From the NCBI RefSeq assembly GCF_002938435.1, contig NZ_POQT01000006.1:1-64000 (forward strand): a DNA stretch of 64,000 nt, in the 5' to 3' direction. Under the pieces are notes generated by a model. That model did not search any database and was not told the DNA's origin. It was given only the letters and a program-made list of their open reading frames with translations. The stretch is from Blastococcus saxobsidens. Lineage in GTDB: Bacteria; Actinomycetota; Actinomycetes; Mycobacteriales; Geodermatophilaceae. A program made the translations under genes and the position numbers. Of this stretch, positions 11,434-18,152 are shown piece after piece (within the stretch, counting starts at the first letter, position 1; every line of letters begins with the position of its first letter).

Positions 11434-13790
11434 CCGAGGGGCGCGCGGTCTTCCCGATCGAGCCGTGGTCGCTCACCGAGGTGGGGCTGGACCACGCCTC
11501 GCTGGCCGTGCACGAGTCGGTGTTCGCCCTGGCCAACGGGCACATCGGGATGCGCGGCTCGTTCGAGGAGGGGGAACCGGTCGTCGTCCCGGGTACCTAC
11601 CTCAACGGCTTCTTCGAGGAGCGGCCGCTGCCCTACGCCGAGGCGGGCTACGGCTTCCCCGAGATGGGGCAGACGGTCGTCAACGTCACCGACGGCAAGC
11701 TCATCCGGCTGCTGGTCAAGGACTCGCCGCTCGACCTGAACTACGGCGAGATCATCGACCACCGCCGGACGCTGGACCTGCGCGCGGGGGTGCTGCGCCG
11801 GTCGACGGAGTGGCGTTCGCCGGGTGGGCGCTGTGTGCGTGTGACCAGCACCCGGCTGGTGTCGCTCGCCCGGCGGTCCATCGCCGCGATCGAGTACCAG
11901 GTGGAGGTCACCGACGACCTGGGGGACCTCTACGTCGCCCTGCAGTCGGACCTCCTGGCGAACGAGGACGGCACGGCCGCCGATCAGGACGACCCCCGCG
12001 CCGCGGCGGCGCTGGCCTCCCCGCTGCAGTGCGAGCTGGCCGCCGCCCGCGGCCGCCGGGCGGTGCTCGTGCACCGCACCAAGCGCAGCCGGCTGCGGAT
12101 GGCTGCCGGCATGGACCACGTCATCGACATCCCGGACAGCTGCACCGAGGACATCGAGGCCGTCGGCGACCTGGCGAGGTACTCGCTGGCCGCCCGCATC
12201 CCGCCGCGCGGATCGCTGAAGCTGGTCAAGTTCCTGTCCTACGGCTGGTCCTCCCGCCGGTCCGGCCCGGCGCTGCGCGACCAGGTGGAGGCCGCGCTCG
12301 CCACGGCGAAGCTGGCCGGCTTCGACCGGCTGCTGCAGGAGCAGCGGGAGCTGCTCGCCCAGCACTGGGACGAGGCCGACGTCGAGATCGAGGGCGACGA
12401 CGAGCTGCAGCAGGCCGTCCGCGTCGGGATGTTCCACGTCCTGCAGGCCGGTCTGCGCGGCGAGCGGCAGGCGATCCCCGCCAAGGGCCTCACCGGGCCC
12501 GGGTACGACGGGCACACGTTCTGGGACACCGAGACCTATGTGCTGCCGGTGCTCACCTACACCGCGCCCTCCGCCGCGCGGGACGCCCTGCGCTGGCGGC
12601 ACTCCACGCTCCCGCTGGCCCGGGAGCGGGCACGGGAGCTCGGGTTGCACGGCGCGACGTTCCCCTGGCGCACCATCCGGGGCGAGGAGACCTCCGGGTA
12701 CTGGCCGGCGGGGACGGCGGCCTTCCACATCAACGCCGACATCGCCGACGCCGTGGCCCGGTACGTGCACGCCACCCTCGACGACGACTTCGACCGCGAT
12801 TTCGGCGCCGAGCTCCTCGTCGAGACGGCTCGGCTGTGGGCCTCCCTCGGGCACTTCGACCCCGAGCACGGCTTCCGCATCGACGGCGTCACCGGGCCCG
12901 ACGAGTACACCGCCGTCGTGGACAACAACGTCTACACGAACCTGATGGCGCAGCGGAACCTGCGCGAGGCGGCGGCCGCGGTGAGCCGCCAGCCGGAGGT
13001 GGCCGCACGCCTCGACGTGACCGGGGACGAGGTCGAGGAGTGGCTGCGGGCCGCCTCGCTCATGGCGGTGCCCTACGACACCCAGCGCGGCGTGCACATG
13101 CAGTCCGACGGGTTCACCCACCACGAGGAGTGGGACTTCGAGGGCACGCCGCAGAGCCACTACCCGCTCCTGCTGCACTACCCGTACTTCGAGATCTACC
13201 GCAAGCAGGTGGTCAAGCAGGCCGACCTGGTCATGGCCCTGCACCTGCGCGGCGACGCCTTCACCCTCGAGGAGAAGATCGCCGACTTCGCCTACTACGA
13301 GGCGCGCACCACCCGGGACTCGTCGCTGTCGGCCAGCCAGCAGGCGGTCGTGGCCGCGGAGACCGGGCACCTGGAACTGGCGCACCAGTACTGGGCCGAG
13401 GCGGCACTGACCGACCTGCAGAACCTGCACTCCAACTCCGGGCACGGGCTGCACATCGCCTCGCTGGCCGGCGGGTGGACCGTCGCCGTCGCCGGGTTCG
13501 GCGGCCTGCGCGACCACGGCGGCGAGCTGACGTTCGCCCCGCGGCTGCCCAGCCGCATCACCCGGTTGCGCTTCCGGGTCGTGTACCGCGGCCGCAAGCT
13601 CACCGTCACCGTGGAACCGGACAAGGCCACCTACCGGCTGGTCGACGGCGACCCGCTGGACATCCGCCACCACGGCCGGCAGGTGGTGGTCGACCACGCC
13701 GACCTGGTGCTGGGCATCCCGCCCGCGCCGAAGGTGGACCCGGTGCGGCAGCCCCCCGGCTGCGAACCCCGCCGGCGCTCCCGCCTCTGA
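11430..13790 (+). CDS. Glycoside hydrolase family 65 phosphorylase
   Basis: 786 aa, normal for maltose, trehalose or kojibiose phosphorylases, which split an alpha-glucoside with phosphate and release beta-glucose 1-phosphate. Seen: the N-terminal beta-sandwich (HESVFALANGHIGMRG), the catalytic (alpha/alpha)6 barrel with GYDGHTFWDTETY and ETSGYWPAGTAAFHIN, and the catalytic-acid region DGVTGPDEYTAVVDNN with its Glu at about residue 492, then KQADLVMAL. Start GTG at 11430 overlaps the HAD stop. The exact disaccharide cannot be read from sequence. No transporter gene adjoins, so the substrate may be internal, such as trehalose. Confidence 0.93.
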   Translation: MTEGRAVFPIEPWSLTEVGLDHASLAVHESVFALANGHIGMRGSFEEGEPVVVPGTYLNGFFEERPLPYAEAGYGFPEMGQTVVNVTDGKLIRLLVKDSPLDLNYGEIIDHRRTLDLRAGVLRRSTEWRSPGGRCVRVTSTRLVSLARRSIAAIEYQVEVTDDLGDLYVALQSDLLANEDGTAADQDDPRAAAALASPLQCELAAARGRRAVLVHRTKRSRLRMAAGMDHVIDIPDSCTEDIEAVGDLARYSLAARIPPRGSLKLVKFLSYGWSSRRSGPALRDQVEAALATAKLAGFDRLLQEQRELLAQHWDEADVEIEGDDELQQAVRVGMFHVLQAGLRGERQAIPAKGLTGPGYDGHTFWDTETYVLPVLTYTAPSAARDALRWRHSTLPLARERARELGLHGATFPWRTIRGEETSGYWPAGTAAFHINADIADAVARYVHATLDDDFDRDFGAELLVETARLWASLGHFDPEHGFRIDGVTGPDEYTAVVDNNVYTNLMAQRNLREAAAAVSRQPEVAARLDVTGDEVEEWLRAASLMAVPYDTQRGVHMQSDGFTHHEEWDFEGTPQSHYPLLLHYPYFEIYRKQVVKQADLVMALHLRGDAFTLEEKIADFAYYEARTTRDSSLSASQQAVVAAETGHLELAHQYWAEAALTDLQNLHSNSGHGLHIASLAGGWTVAVAGFGGLRDHGGELTFAPRLPSRITRLRFRVVYRGRKLTVTVEPDKATYRLVDGDPLDIRHHGRQVVVDHADLVLGIPPAPKVDPVRQPPGCEPRRRSRL

Positions 13791-13842
13791 GCGACGCGCC
13801 CCGCCTACCGCCCGCCTCCGGCTCACCGGCTGTGGGGGTGCG

Positions 13843-13882
13843 GCACCTGCGCCAGGGGCGCTGCACCTGCGCCAGGGGCGCT
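13843..13882. repeat. 20-bp unit repeated twice in tandem
   Basis: GCACCTGCGCCAGGGGCGCT occurs at 13843-13862 and again, without change, at 13863-13882, then four more matching bases follow. It lies 52 nt past the GH65 stop in otherwise empty DNA. Confidence 0.85.
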
Positions 13883-13964
13883 GCACGATGCCCGCAGCAG
13901 GTGATCCACCCGCACAGCGGTCGGGCAGCCGTCCGCAGCGCACCGCCCCTCTGCACCGTGATCG

Positions 13965-13997
13965 ACCGTTATCCCCAACAACGAACCGACTTTCGCC
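13965..13997 (-). repeat. TTGTTGGGGATAACGGT motif, copy A
   Basis: On the minus strand: AAAGTCG, five variable bases, then TTGTTGGGGATAACGGT. The same arrangement occurs on the plus strand at 31174-31206, matching at about 28 of 33 positions. Copy A lies 5 nt beyond the M50 protease stop and does not precede any gene on its own strand. Confidence 0.75.
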
Positions 13998-14002
13998 GGG
14001 GT

Positions 14003-14707
14003 TCAGCCGAGCAGCCACCTCGCGCCCAGACCCAGGGCAGCAACGTCGACGACCAGGAAGACGCCCACCCAGAAGAGGGCGGGGAAGGGCGTGAGCCGGG
14101 CCAGCTGGTCGGCGTCGGAGTCGGTGCCCCCACGTCGGCGCCGGGCTGTCTGCAGCTCGAGCACGGCACGGGGCGCGGCCAGCAGCAGGAACCAGGTGGC
14201 GAGAGCGGCGAACGCCGCCTGCCCGGCCGGGGGAAGCCACCAGGTGGCGGCGAACACGATGCCGCCGGTGACCAGCACCGACCACAGCCCGTACCAGTTC
14301 CGGATCTGCACGAGGAGCAGCGCGAGCAGGACCAGCAGGGCCCAGAGCAACCCGATGGCGTGACCGGCCGACAGCAGGGCGGCGGCGCCCAGCCCGAAGA
14401 GGCCGGGGCCGATGTAGCCGGCGGCGCAGGTGAGGACCATGCCCAGGCCGGTCGGCCGGCCGGCGGAGACGGTCAGGCCGGAGGTGTCCGAGTGCAGCCG
14501 GATGCCCGACAGCCGCCGCCCGGCCGCGAGCGCGACCAGCCCGTGGGCGCCCTCGTGGGCGATGGTGACGACGTTGCGCGCCGGACGCCACAGCGTGGGG
14601 GAGAGGACCAGGACGGCCGCGGCCGCCGCGGTGCCCAGGAGCACCGTGGTCGAGAGGTCCGGCACCGTCGCCGTCACGCGCTCCCAGAACCGGGCGAGGG
14701 CCTCCAC
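14003..14707 (-). CDS. M50-family membrane metalloprotease (M50B type)
   Basis: 234 aa from the GTG at 14707. The zinc-binding HEGAHG (HExxH) lies in VVTIAHEGAHGLVALAAGRRL near residue 52; about five hydrophobic segments follow, ending VFLVVDVAALGLGARWLLG. This is the pattern of M50B-type intramembrane peptidases; substrates are unknown. The frame runs back to 14848 but that would overlap the start of the divergent ABM gene, and the upstream part is not family-like. A second motif for zinc (NPDG type) is not obvious, so activity is uncertain. Confidence 0.82.
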   Translation of the reverse strand: MEALARFWERVTATVPDLSTTVLLGTAAAAAVLVLSPTLWRPARNVVTIAHEGAHGLVALAAGRRLSGIRLHSDTSGLTVSAGRPTGLGMVLTCAAGYIGPGLFGLGAAALLSAGHAIGLLWALLVLLALLLVQIRNWYGLWSVLVTGGIVFAATWWLPPAGQAAFAALATWFLLLAAPRAVLELQTARRRRGGTDSDADQLARLTPFPALFWVGVFLVVDVAALGLGARWLLG

Positions 14708-14832
14708 GCCCGGAGTCTCGCGCACCGACCTGGGCGCGGCGGGGGAGCGGCGGGGTGTCGGCGCCGGAGGGAGGCCGGACTCACACCGCCGCGGGTGACA
14801 CCTCGATCGGCCGGAGGCCTGATATTGGAGGC

Positions 14833-15429
14833 ATGACGACGTCCGCACCTCTCATCCGGGACGACCTCCCGGTGACGGTGTCCTTCACGCGCCGCGCCGA
14901 CCCGGCGCACGCCCGGGAGATGACGGCGTGGATCCGCGCCGGTCTCAGCATGGCCGAGAGCTTCCCCGGCTTCCTCGGGGGCGGCTGGGTCCGCTCCCGT
15001 CGCGACGCCGACGAGTGGCACATGCTCGCCCGCTTCGCCGACCAGCCGACGCTGGCGGCCTGGGAGGCCTCCTCCGAGCGGCAGTGGTGGCTGCGTTCGG
15101 CCCAGGGGCTGGCGGAGGTGACCCGCACCGAGCGGCGCACCGGCATCGAGGGCTGGTTCGACTCCCCGGTGGCCGAGGAGGTCAGCGCCGTCCCGGCCGC
15201 AACCGCCCCGCCGAGGTGGAAGCAGGCCGTCACGATCTGGCTGGTCTTCTTCCCGGTGAACCTGCTGGCCACGGTCACCCTGGGTGCGGCGCTGGCGGAC
15301 CTGCACGTGGTGCTGCGGGTCCTCGCCGTCACCGTGGTGCTCACGCCGGTGATGACCTACCTGCTGCTGCCGTGGATCACCGCGCGCCTGCAGTGGTGGC
15401 TGCAGGGCCGGCGGTGGCGCGACCGGTAG
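14833..15429 (+). CDS. ABM-domain protein with C-terminal membrane segments
   Basis: 198 aa. Residues 12-100 resemble the antibiotic biosynthesis monooxygenase (ABM) dimeric alpha-beta barrel: VTVSFTRRADPAHAREMTAW, FPGFLGGGWVRS, EWHMLARFADQPTLAAWEAS. Two hydrophobic segments (about 137-158 and 165-188) anchor it in the membrane. Such ABM-TM proteins are widespread and mostly uncharacterised. The ATG at 14833 starts the domain cleanly; a GGAGG lies very close (4 nt), so the start may be off by a few codons. Divergent from the M50 gene. Confidence 0.78.
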   Translation: MTTSAPLIRDDLPVTVSFTRRADPAHAREMTAWIRAGLSMAESFPGFLGGGWVRSRRDADEWHMLARFADQPTLAAWEASSERQWWLRSAQGLAEVTRTERRTGIEGWFDSPVAEEVSAVPAATAPPRWKQAVTIWLVFFPVNLLATVTLGAALADLHVVLRVLAVTVVLTPVMTYLLLPWITARLQWWLQGRRWRDR

Positions 15430-15511
15430 GGGGCGACGCCGGGGGACGGTGCGGCGCGTCACCTCGATCGGGGCACGGCCAGGTCGGTCGCGGTGAGGAT
15501 CGGGGGCGAGC

Positions 15512-15754
15512 ATGACGGGCTTGCACGGCGTCTACCTGCCCGCGCAGGACGTGCGCCGTGCGCGCGGGGCATGGCGGACGGTGGCGCCGATGATCCCGCT
15601 GCTCTTCGCCGAGTCCAACCCGATGCCGCTGAAGTACTGCCTCTTGCGGCTCGGGCTGCTCCGCTCACCCGAGTGCCGGTTGCCGCTCACCCAGGTGTCG
15701 GCCGGCGTGGCGCGGACCCTCGACGCCGTCGTCGCCGGTCTGGCCCGGCCCTGA
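15512..15754 (+). pseudogene. C-terminal fragment of a dihydrodipicolinate synthase gene
   Basis: 80 codons. From about residue 20 on (ARGAWRTVAPMIPLLFAESN, then PMPLKYCLLRLGLL and CRLPLTQVS) this matches the last 55-60 residues of DapA, where the usual text is LFxExNPxPVKxALxxLGL. The barrel, the Schiff-base Lys and the catalytic Tyr are absent, and no matching upstream piece was seen in 15430-15511. It cannot be a working synthase. It may still be translated from the ATG at 15512. Confidence 0.75.
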
Positions 15755-15760
15755 CGGCTG

Positions 15761-15946
15761 CTAGTTCCCGGGCTTGACGGCCTTGCCGCGCTCCTTGTCC
15801 GCCTCGTCGGCCTGGTACGCGCCCGGCACGACGCCGGCGCCGTCGCCGCCGGGCGTGGCCGGCTTGTCGATCAGGTTTTCCGGCCCGGGCGACGGCGTGC
15901 CGCCCGGCTCCTGCTTCTCGTCGGTGTCGGGCCGCTGCTCCGTCAT
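15761..15946 (-). CDS. Small hydrophilic protein, unknown
   Basis: 61 aa, rich in Asp, Glu, Lys, Pro and Gly with no hydrophobic core, so probably disordered. No family recognised. The gene is supported by a strong Shine-Dalgarno, AGGAGGAG, placed 5-12 nt before the ATG at 15946, and by typical third-position GC. It ends 7 nt beyond the dapA fragment on the opposite strand. Confidence 0.6.
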   Translation of the reverse strand: MTEQRPDTDEKQEPGGTPSPGPENLIDKPATPGGDGAGVVPGAYQADEADKERGKAVKPGN

Positions 15947-16016
15947 GGCTCCTCCTGGCAGATGGGACTTCTGGACAGCCGCTACCCGTGCGCCACGGGT
16001 GGAACCGGGGAACGGG

Positions 16017-16100
16017 TCACAGCTGCTGCGTCAGGTTCCCCGCGTTGCCGTCGGGGTCTCAGACGTGCGCGACGCGCTGCCCGCAGGGCATGTCGTTCGA
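16017..16100 (-). pseudogene. Decayed C-terminus of a VOC (glyoxalase-like) gene
   Basis: Read on the minus strand, the frame gives NDMPCGQRVAHV, a TGA stop, then DPDGNAGNLTQQL and a terminal TGA. VOC proteins of this group end DMPWGQRVAHVRDPDGNxVNLTQ, so a CGA Arg codon has mutated to TGA. Only about 28 codons are recognisable; upstream the similarity fades. The surrounding 15947-16204 holds nothing else recognised. Confidence 0.65.
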
Positions 16101-16204
16101 CGGCCCGGGAGAGCGGCCGCACGGTGCCGGGCACGGAGACCTCCGGGGGAGCAGGGCGAGGTGTACACGGGGAGGGAACCGGCACGGGCGGCGGAAGTGA
16201 GCGG

Positions 16205-16795
16205 TCAGCCCGTGCGGGTGAACAGCCACCGGGCGAAGGCGGCGTCCTGGTAGAGCTCGGTGCGCCACCGGACCGACAGCCGGAAGGAGCCCGGGGGGAC
16301 GACGAGCAGCGGGCTCGCGTCGGTGGCGGTGTCGTCGTCCAGCTGGTCGGAGTCCGGCGTCGGGCCGGGGGACTCCGGCAGCAGGAAGGCGCCGTCGTCA
16401 CCGGTGCCGTCCAGTGCCGCGCTGACGAAAGCCAGCCGCCCGCTGGGCACCGGGACCACGTCACCGCCCTGGTCGTCCGTGGCCGGGAAGGCCAGCGCGG
16501 CGTCCAGCGTGCCGCGGTAGTCCTCGGCGTCGACCTGGACGACGGCGACGCTGCCGTCGTCGGCGCGGAAGACCTCCAGCCAACCCTCGTCGCCGATCTC
16601 GGGGTCGGTGAGCACGAGGCCGGCGGTGCCGGGGCCCACCGCGACGGCGGTGAGCTCGTAGGTCAGCTGCGGTACCAGCGCCTCGTAGGCCTGCCCGGAC
16701 ATGCCGTGCCAGGACGGGAGGAGGTCTGCATCGAGGGCGAGGAACGGCTCGCCGTTGGTCCAGCAGCGACCCACGTAGGTCCACGCGACTGTCAT
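16205..16795 (-). CDS. Hypothetical protein, possibly Imm21-like
   Basis: 196 aa from the ATG at 16795, which has CAGGA upstream; an in-frame ATG at 16867 is a weaker alternative. Acidic and soluble. The order WTNGEPFLALDADLLPSWHG, then YEALVPQ, AVAVGPGTAGLVLTDPE and GRLAFVSAALDG resembles the layout of Imm21-type immunity proteins from polymorphic toxin systems. That likeness is by eye and weak. No toxin gene is next to it; if it is an immunity gene it is an orphan. It is the last gene before the dif-like site. Confidence 0.5.
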   Translation of the reverse strand: MTVAWTYVGRCWTNGEPFLALDADLLPSWHGMSGQAYEALVPQLTYELTAVAVGPGTAGLVLTDPEIGDEGWLEVFRADDGSVAVVQVDAEDYRGTLDAALAFPATDDQGGDVVPVPSGRLAFVSAALDGTGDDGAFLLPESPGPTPDSDQLDDDTATDASPLLVVPPGSFRLSVRWRTELYQDAAFARWLFTRTG

Positions 16796-16889
16796 GCGGT
16801 CATCCTGCAGGTCACGGGAACTGGGCGACGCCAGGCGACCGGTGCCGGCGTGATCCGAGGAGGGCACCGACGTAGCGCTCGTCCAGACG

Positions 16890-16917
16890 AGTTGACATAA
16901 CGTTGATTATCGGCGTC
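16890..16917 (-). other. dif: Chromosome dimer resolution site dif (predicted)
   Basis: 28 bp with the exact build of a XerC/XerD site. On the minus strand: arm GACGCCGATAA (XerC side), 6-bp centre TCAACG, arm TTATGTCAACT (XerD side). The XerD arm matches the E. coli arm at 9 of 11 positions, and the whole closely follows the actinobacterial dif as I remember it (CGCCGATAAT, two variable bases, ACATTATGTCAA). Genes on both sides run mainly toward it, as expected at a replication terminus. In 16796-17354 the only other structures seen are the GATCTTGAT repeats, a long palindrome and the lipoprotein promoter. Confidence 0.88.
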
Positions 16918-17149
16918 GTGGTCAGGCTTCGGGAAGGGGGTCATGATCTCGGGCTTCTGCGCGCCCCCCGGTCCGGCATCGTCGCGTGGACAGCCGGTGC
17001 AGTCCGAGTCGCGTAGCCGTCGTCGTCGACCGCGCCGGGCACCCGCCCACCCGCCCGCTCCCGGCTCTCCGTCGCCCCAGCGGCGTGGCTCGGCACGATC
17101 CGGGTCGCCCGACGACTCTCAGGGTCCCCGTCTCACTCCCCCGCATGTC

Positions 17150-17174
17150 GATCTTGATCCTTGATGATCTTGAT
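17150..17174. repeat. GATCTTGAT direct repeat
   Basis: GATCTTGAT at 17150-17158 and 17166-17174, with CCTTGAT between them. The unit spacing is 16 bp. It lies 230 bp from the dif-like site in DNA without genes; it could be a protein-binding site. Confidence 0.55.
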
Positions 17175-17259
17175 AGCGACGTACGTGCAGGACCGGATGT
17201 GCACCCGTCGAGCGCCGTTCGGCCGACAGGCGGCGCCAGGGACCCTCCTCCCCCTGTCT

Positions 17260-17310
17260 CGCTACACCCGTGCACTTACGTAACAGTGACGTAAGTGCAC
17301 GGGTGTAGCG
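17260..17310. repeat. Perfect inverted repeat with 22-bp arms
   Basis: Arms 17260-17281 and 17289-17310 are perfectly complementary around the 7-nt centre AACAGTG. The arms are less GC-rich inside (CTTACGT) than the neighbouring DNA. It lies 45 bp before the lipoprotein gene and 340 bp from dif. Confidence 0.9.
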
Positions 17311-17342
17311 GGCTTCGACGGGCGGTTGGCAGCCGGTGTTCG

Positions 17343-17348
17343 TAGGGT
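17343..17348 (+). promoter_or_regulatory. Leaderless -10 box (lipoprotein gene)
   Basis: TAGGGT ends 6 nt before the ATG at 17355. Confidence 0.6.
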
Positions 17349-17354
17349 CGAGCC

Positions 17355-17591
17355 ATGCAGATCCGACGACCGCTTGCCGCGCTGTTCGCCGCTCTTGCGC
17401 TCTTCGGAGGGGGCGCCACGATGACTGCGTGCCAAGCTGCAGGACAGGACCAGAACGACGGGTCGACCGACGACAGCGAGAACACCGGCGGGAGCGACCC
17501 GGGCAGCGAGGACCAGGGGAACCTGCCGGACAACAGCAACCCGGAGCAGGACCAGGACGACCTGGACGACGACACGACCGACCCGGACTGA
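17355..17591 (+). CDS. Small Asp-rich putative lipoprotein
   Basis: 78 aa. Positively charged start (MQIRRP), hydrophobic stretch to about residue 20, then MTAC, a weak lipobox with Cys26 as the possible lipidation site. The rest is almost entirely Asp, Glu, Gln, Asn, Gly and Ser, so it would be a disordered, strongly acidic surface tail. No family recognised. Supported by a leaderless promoter and an ordinary signal-peptide layout. Convergent with the zinc-finger gene 13 nt beyond. Confidence 0.65.
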   Translation: MQIRRPLAALFAALALFGGGATMTACQAAGQDQNDGSTDDSENTGGSDPGSEDQGNLPDNSNPEQDQDDLDDDTTDPD

Positions 17592-17604
17592 CCGGAGGAG
17601 CTCG

Positions 17605-18012
17605 TCAGCTCGAGCGCTCGGTGACCCACAGGCGGTCGAGCCGACCGGTGGAGCGCACCAGATCGGCCAGCGAGCGCTCGAGCTCGGCCTTGGTCGGGCG
17701 CTCGCCGAGCATGGTCTGCACGTCCTCCAGTGCGCAGCGCAACTGGAACAGCCGGTCCTGCAACCCGTCGAGATCGGCGCGGGACACCAGCACCACGTCA
17801 CCGGGCAGGCCGGCCTTCTGGGTGGCCGCACGCTGCTCGTAGGCCCGCTGGCGGCAGGCCTGACCGCAGTACAGCCGGGGCCGACCGACCGAGCCCTGCT
17901 CGGGCAGCACCCGCCGGCACCACCCGCAGCGCCGCTGCTCGCCGCTCCCCCGGCTGGGGAGGGGCGGGACGGGGAGGGACGTCGTGCTGCCGGACGCGTG
18001 CTGCTGTGCCAC
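17605..18012 (-). CDS. Small zinc-finger protein, unknown function
   Basis: 135 aa from the GTG at 18012. A CxxC-x16-CxxxC finger (CGWCRRVLPEQ then RLYCGQACRQRAYEQR) lies at about residues 30-60; the ACRQRAY signature is common in small actinobacterial proteins. The C-terminal half (DLDGLQDRLFQLRCALEDVQTML) is likely a coiled coil. A TACCGT box 8 nt upstream supports leaderless transcription from this start. The frame is open further up to 18195, but there it would overlap the divergent GDPD promoter. Confidence 0.65.
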   Translation of the reverse strand: MAQQHASGSTTSLPVPPLPSRGSGEQRRCGWCRRVLPEQGSVGRPRLYCGQACRQRAYEQRAATQKAGLPGDVVLVSRADLDGLQDRLFQLRCALEDVQTMLGERPTKAELERSLADLVRSTGRLDRLWVTERSS

Positions 18013-18020
18013 GCCTCGGG

Positions 18021-18026
18021 ACGGTA
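18021..18026 (-). promoter_or_regulatory. Leaderless -10 box (zinc-finger gene)
   Basis: TACCGT on the minus strand, 8 nt before the GTG at 18012. Confidence 0.45.
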
Positions 18027-18140
18027 GACGCCGGTGCTGACAGCCGGGGGTGACACGCCACAACGGGCCGGCGGAACCACGACGCCTGGGGTCCTGCACC
18101 ACCCGCACCGGGGCCTCGAAGGCGCGGGCGGGGCTCCCAC

Positions 18141-18146
18141 TAGCGT
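18141..18146 (+). promoter_or_regulatory. Leaderless -10 box (GDPD gene)
   Basis: TAGCGT ends 6 nt before the GTG at 18153. Confidence 0.6.
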
Positions 18147-18152
18147 GAACAC

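Noticed and set aside
13961-13985. DnaA box or origin-like element in copy A of the TTGTTGGGGATAACGGT motif
   Set aside because: Only one near match (TTATCCCCA), no cluster of boxes, no dnaA/dnaN nearby, and the region looks like the terminus, not the origin.
11124-14591. 1155-codon open frame on the minus strand opposite GH65
   Set aside because: Antisense shadow of the phosphorylase gene, crosses into the M50 gene, no recognisable domain.
17276-17629. 117-codon frame on the minus strand over the lipoprotein gene
   Set aside because: Starts inside the long palindrome and has no good start signal; the plus-strand gene has a signal peptide and leaderless promoter.
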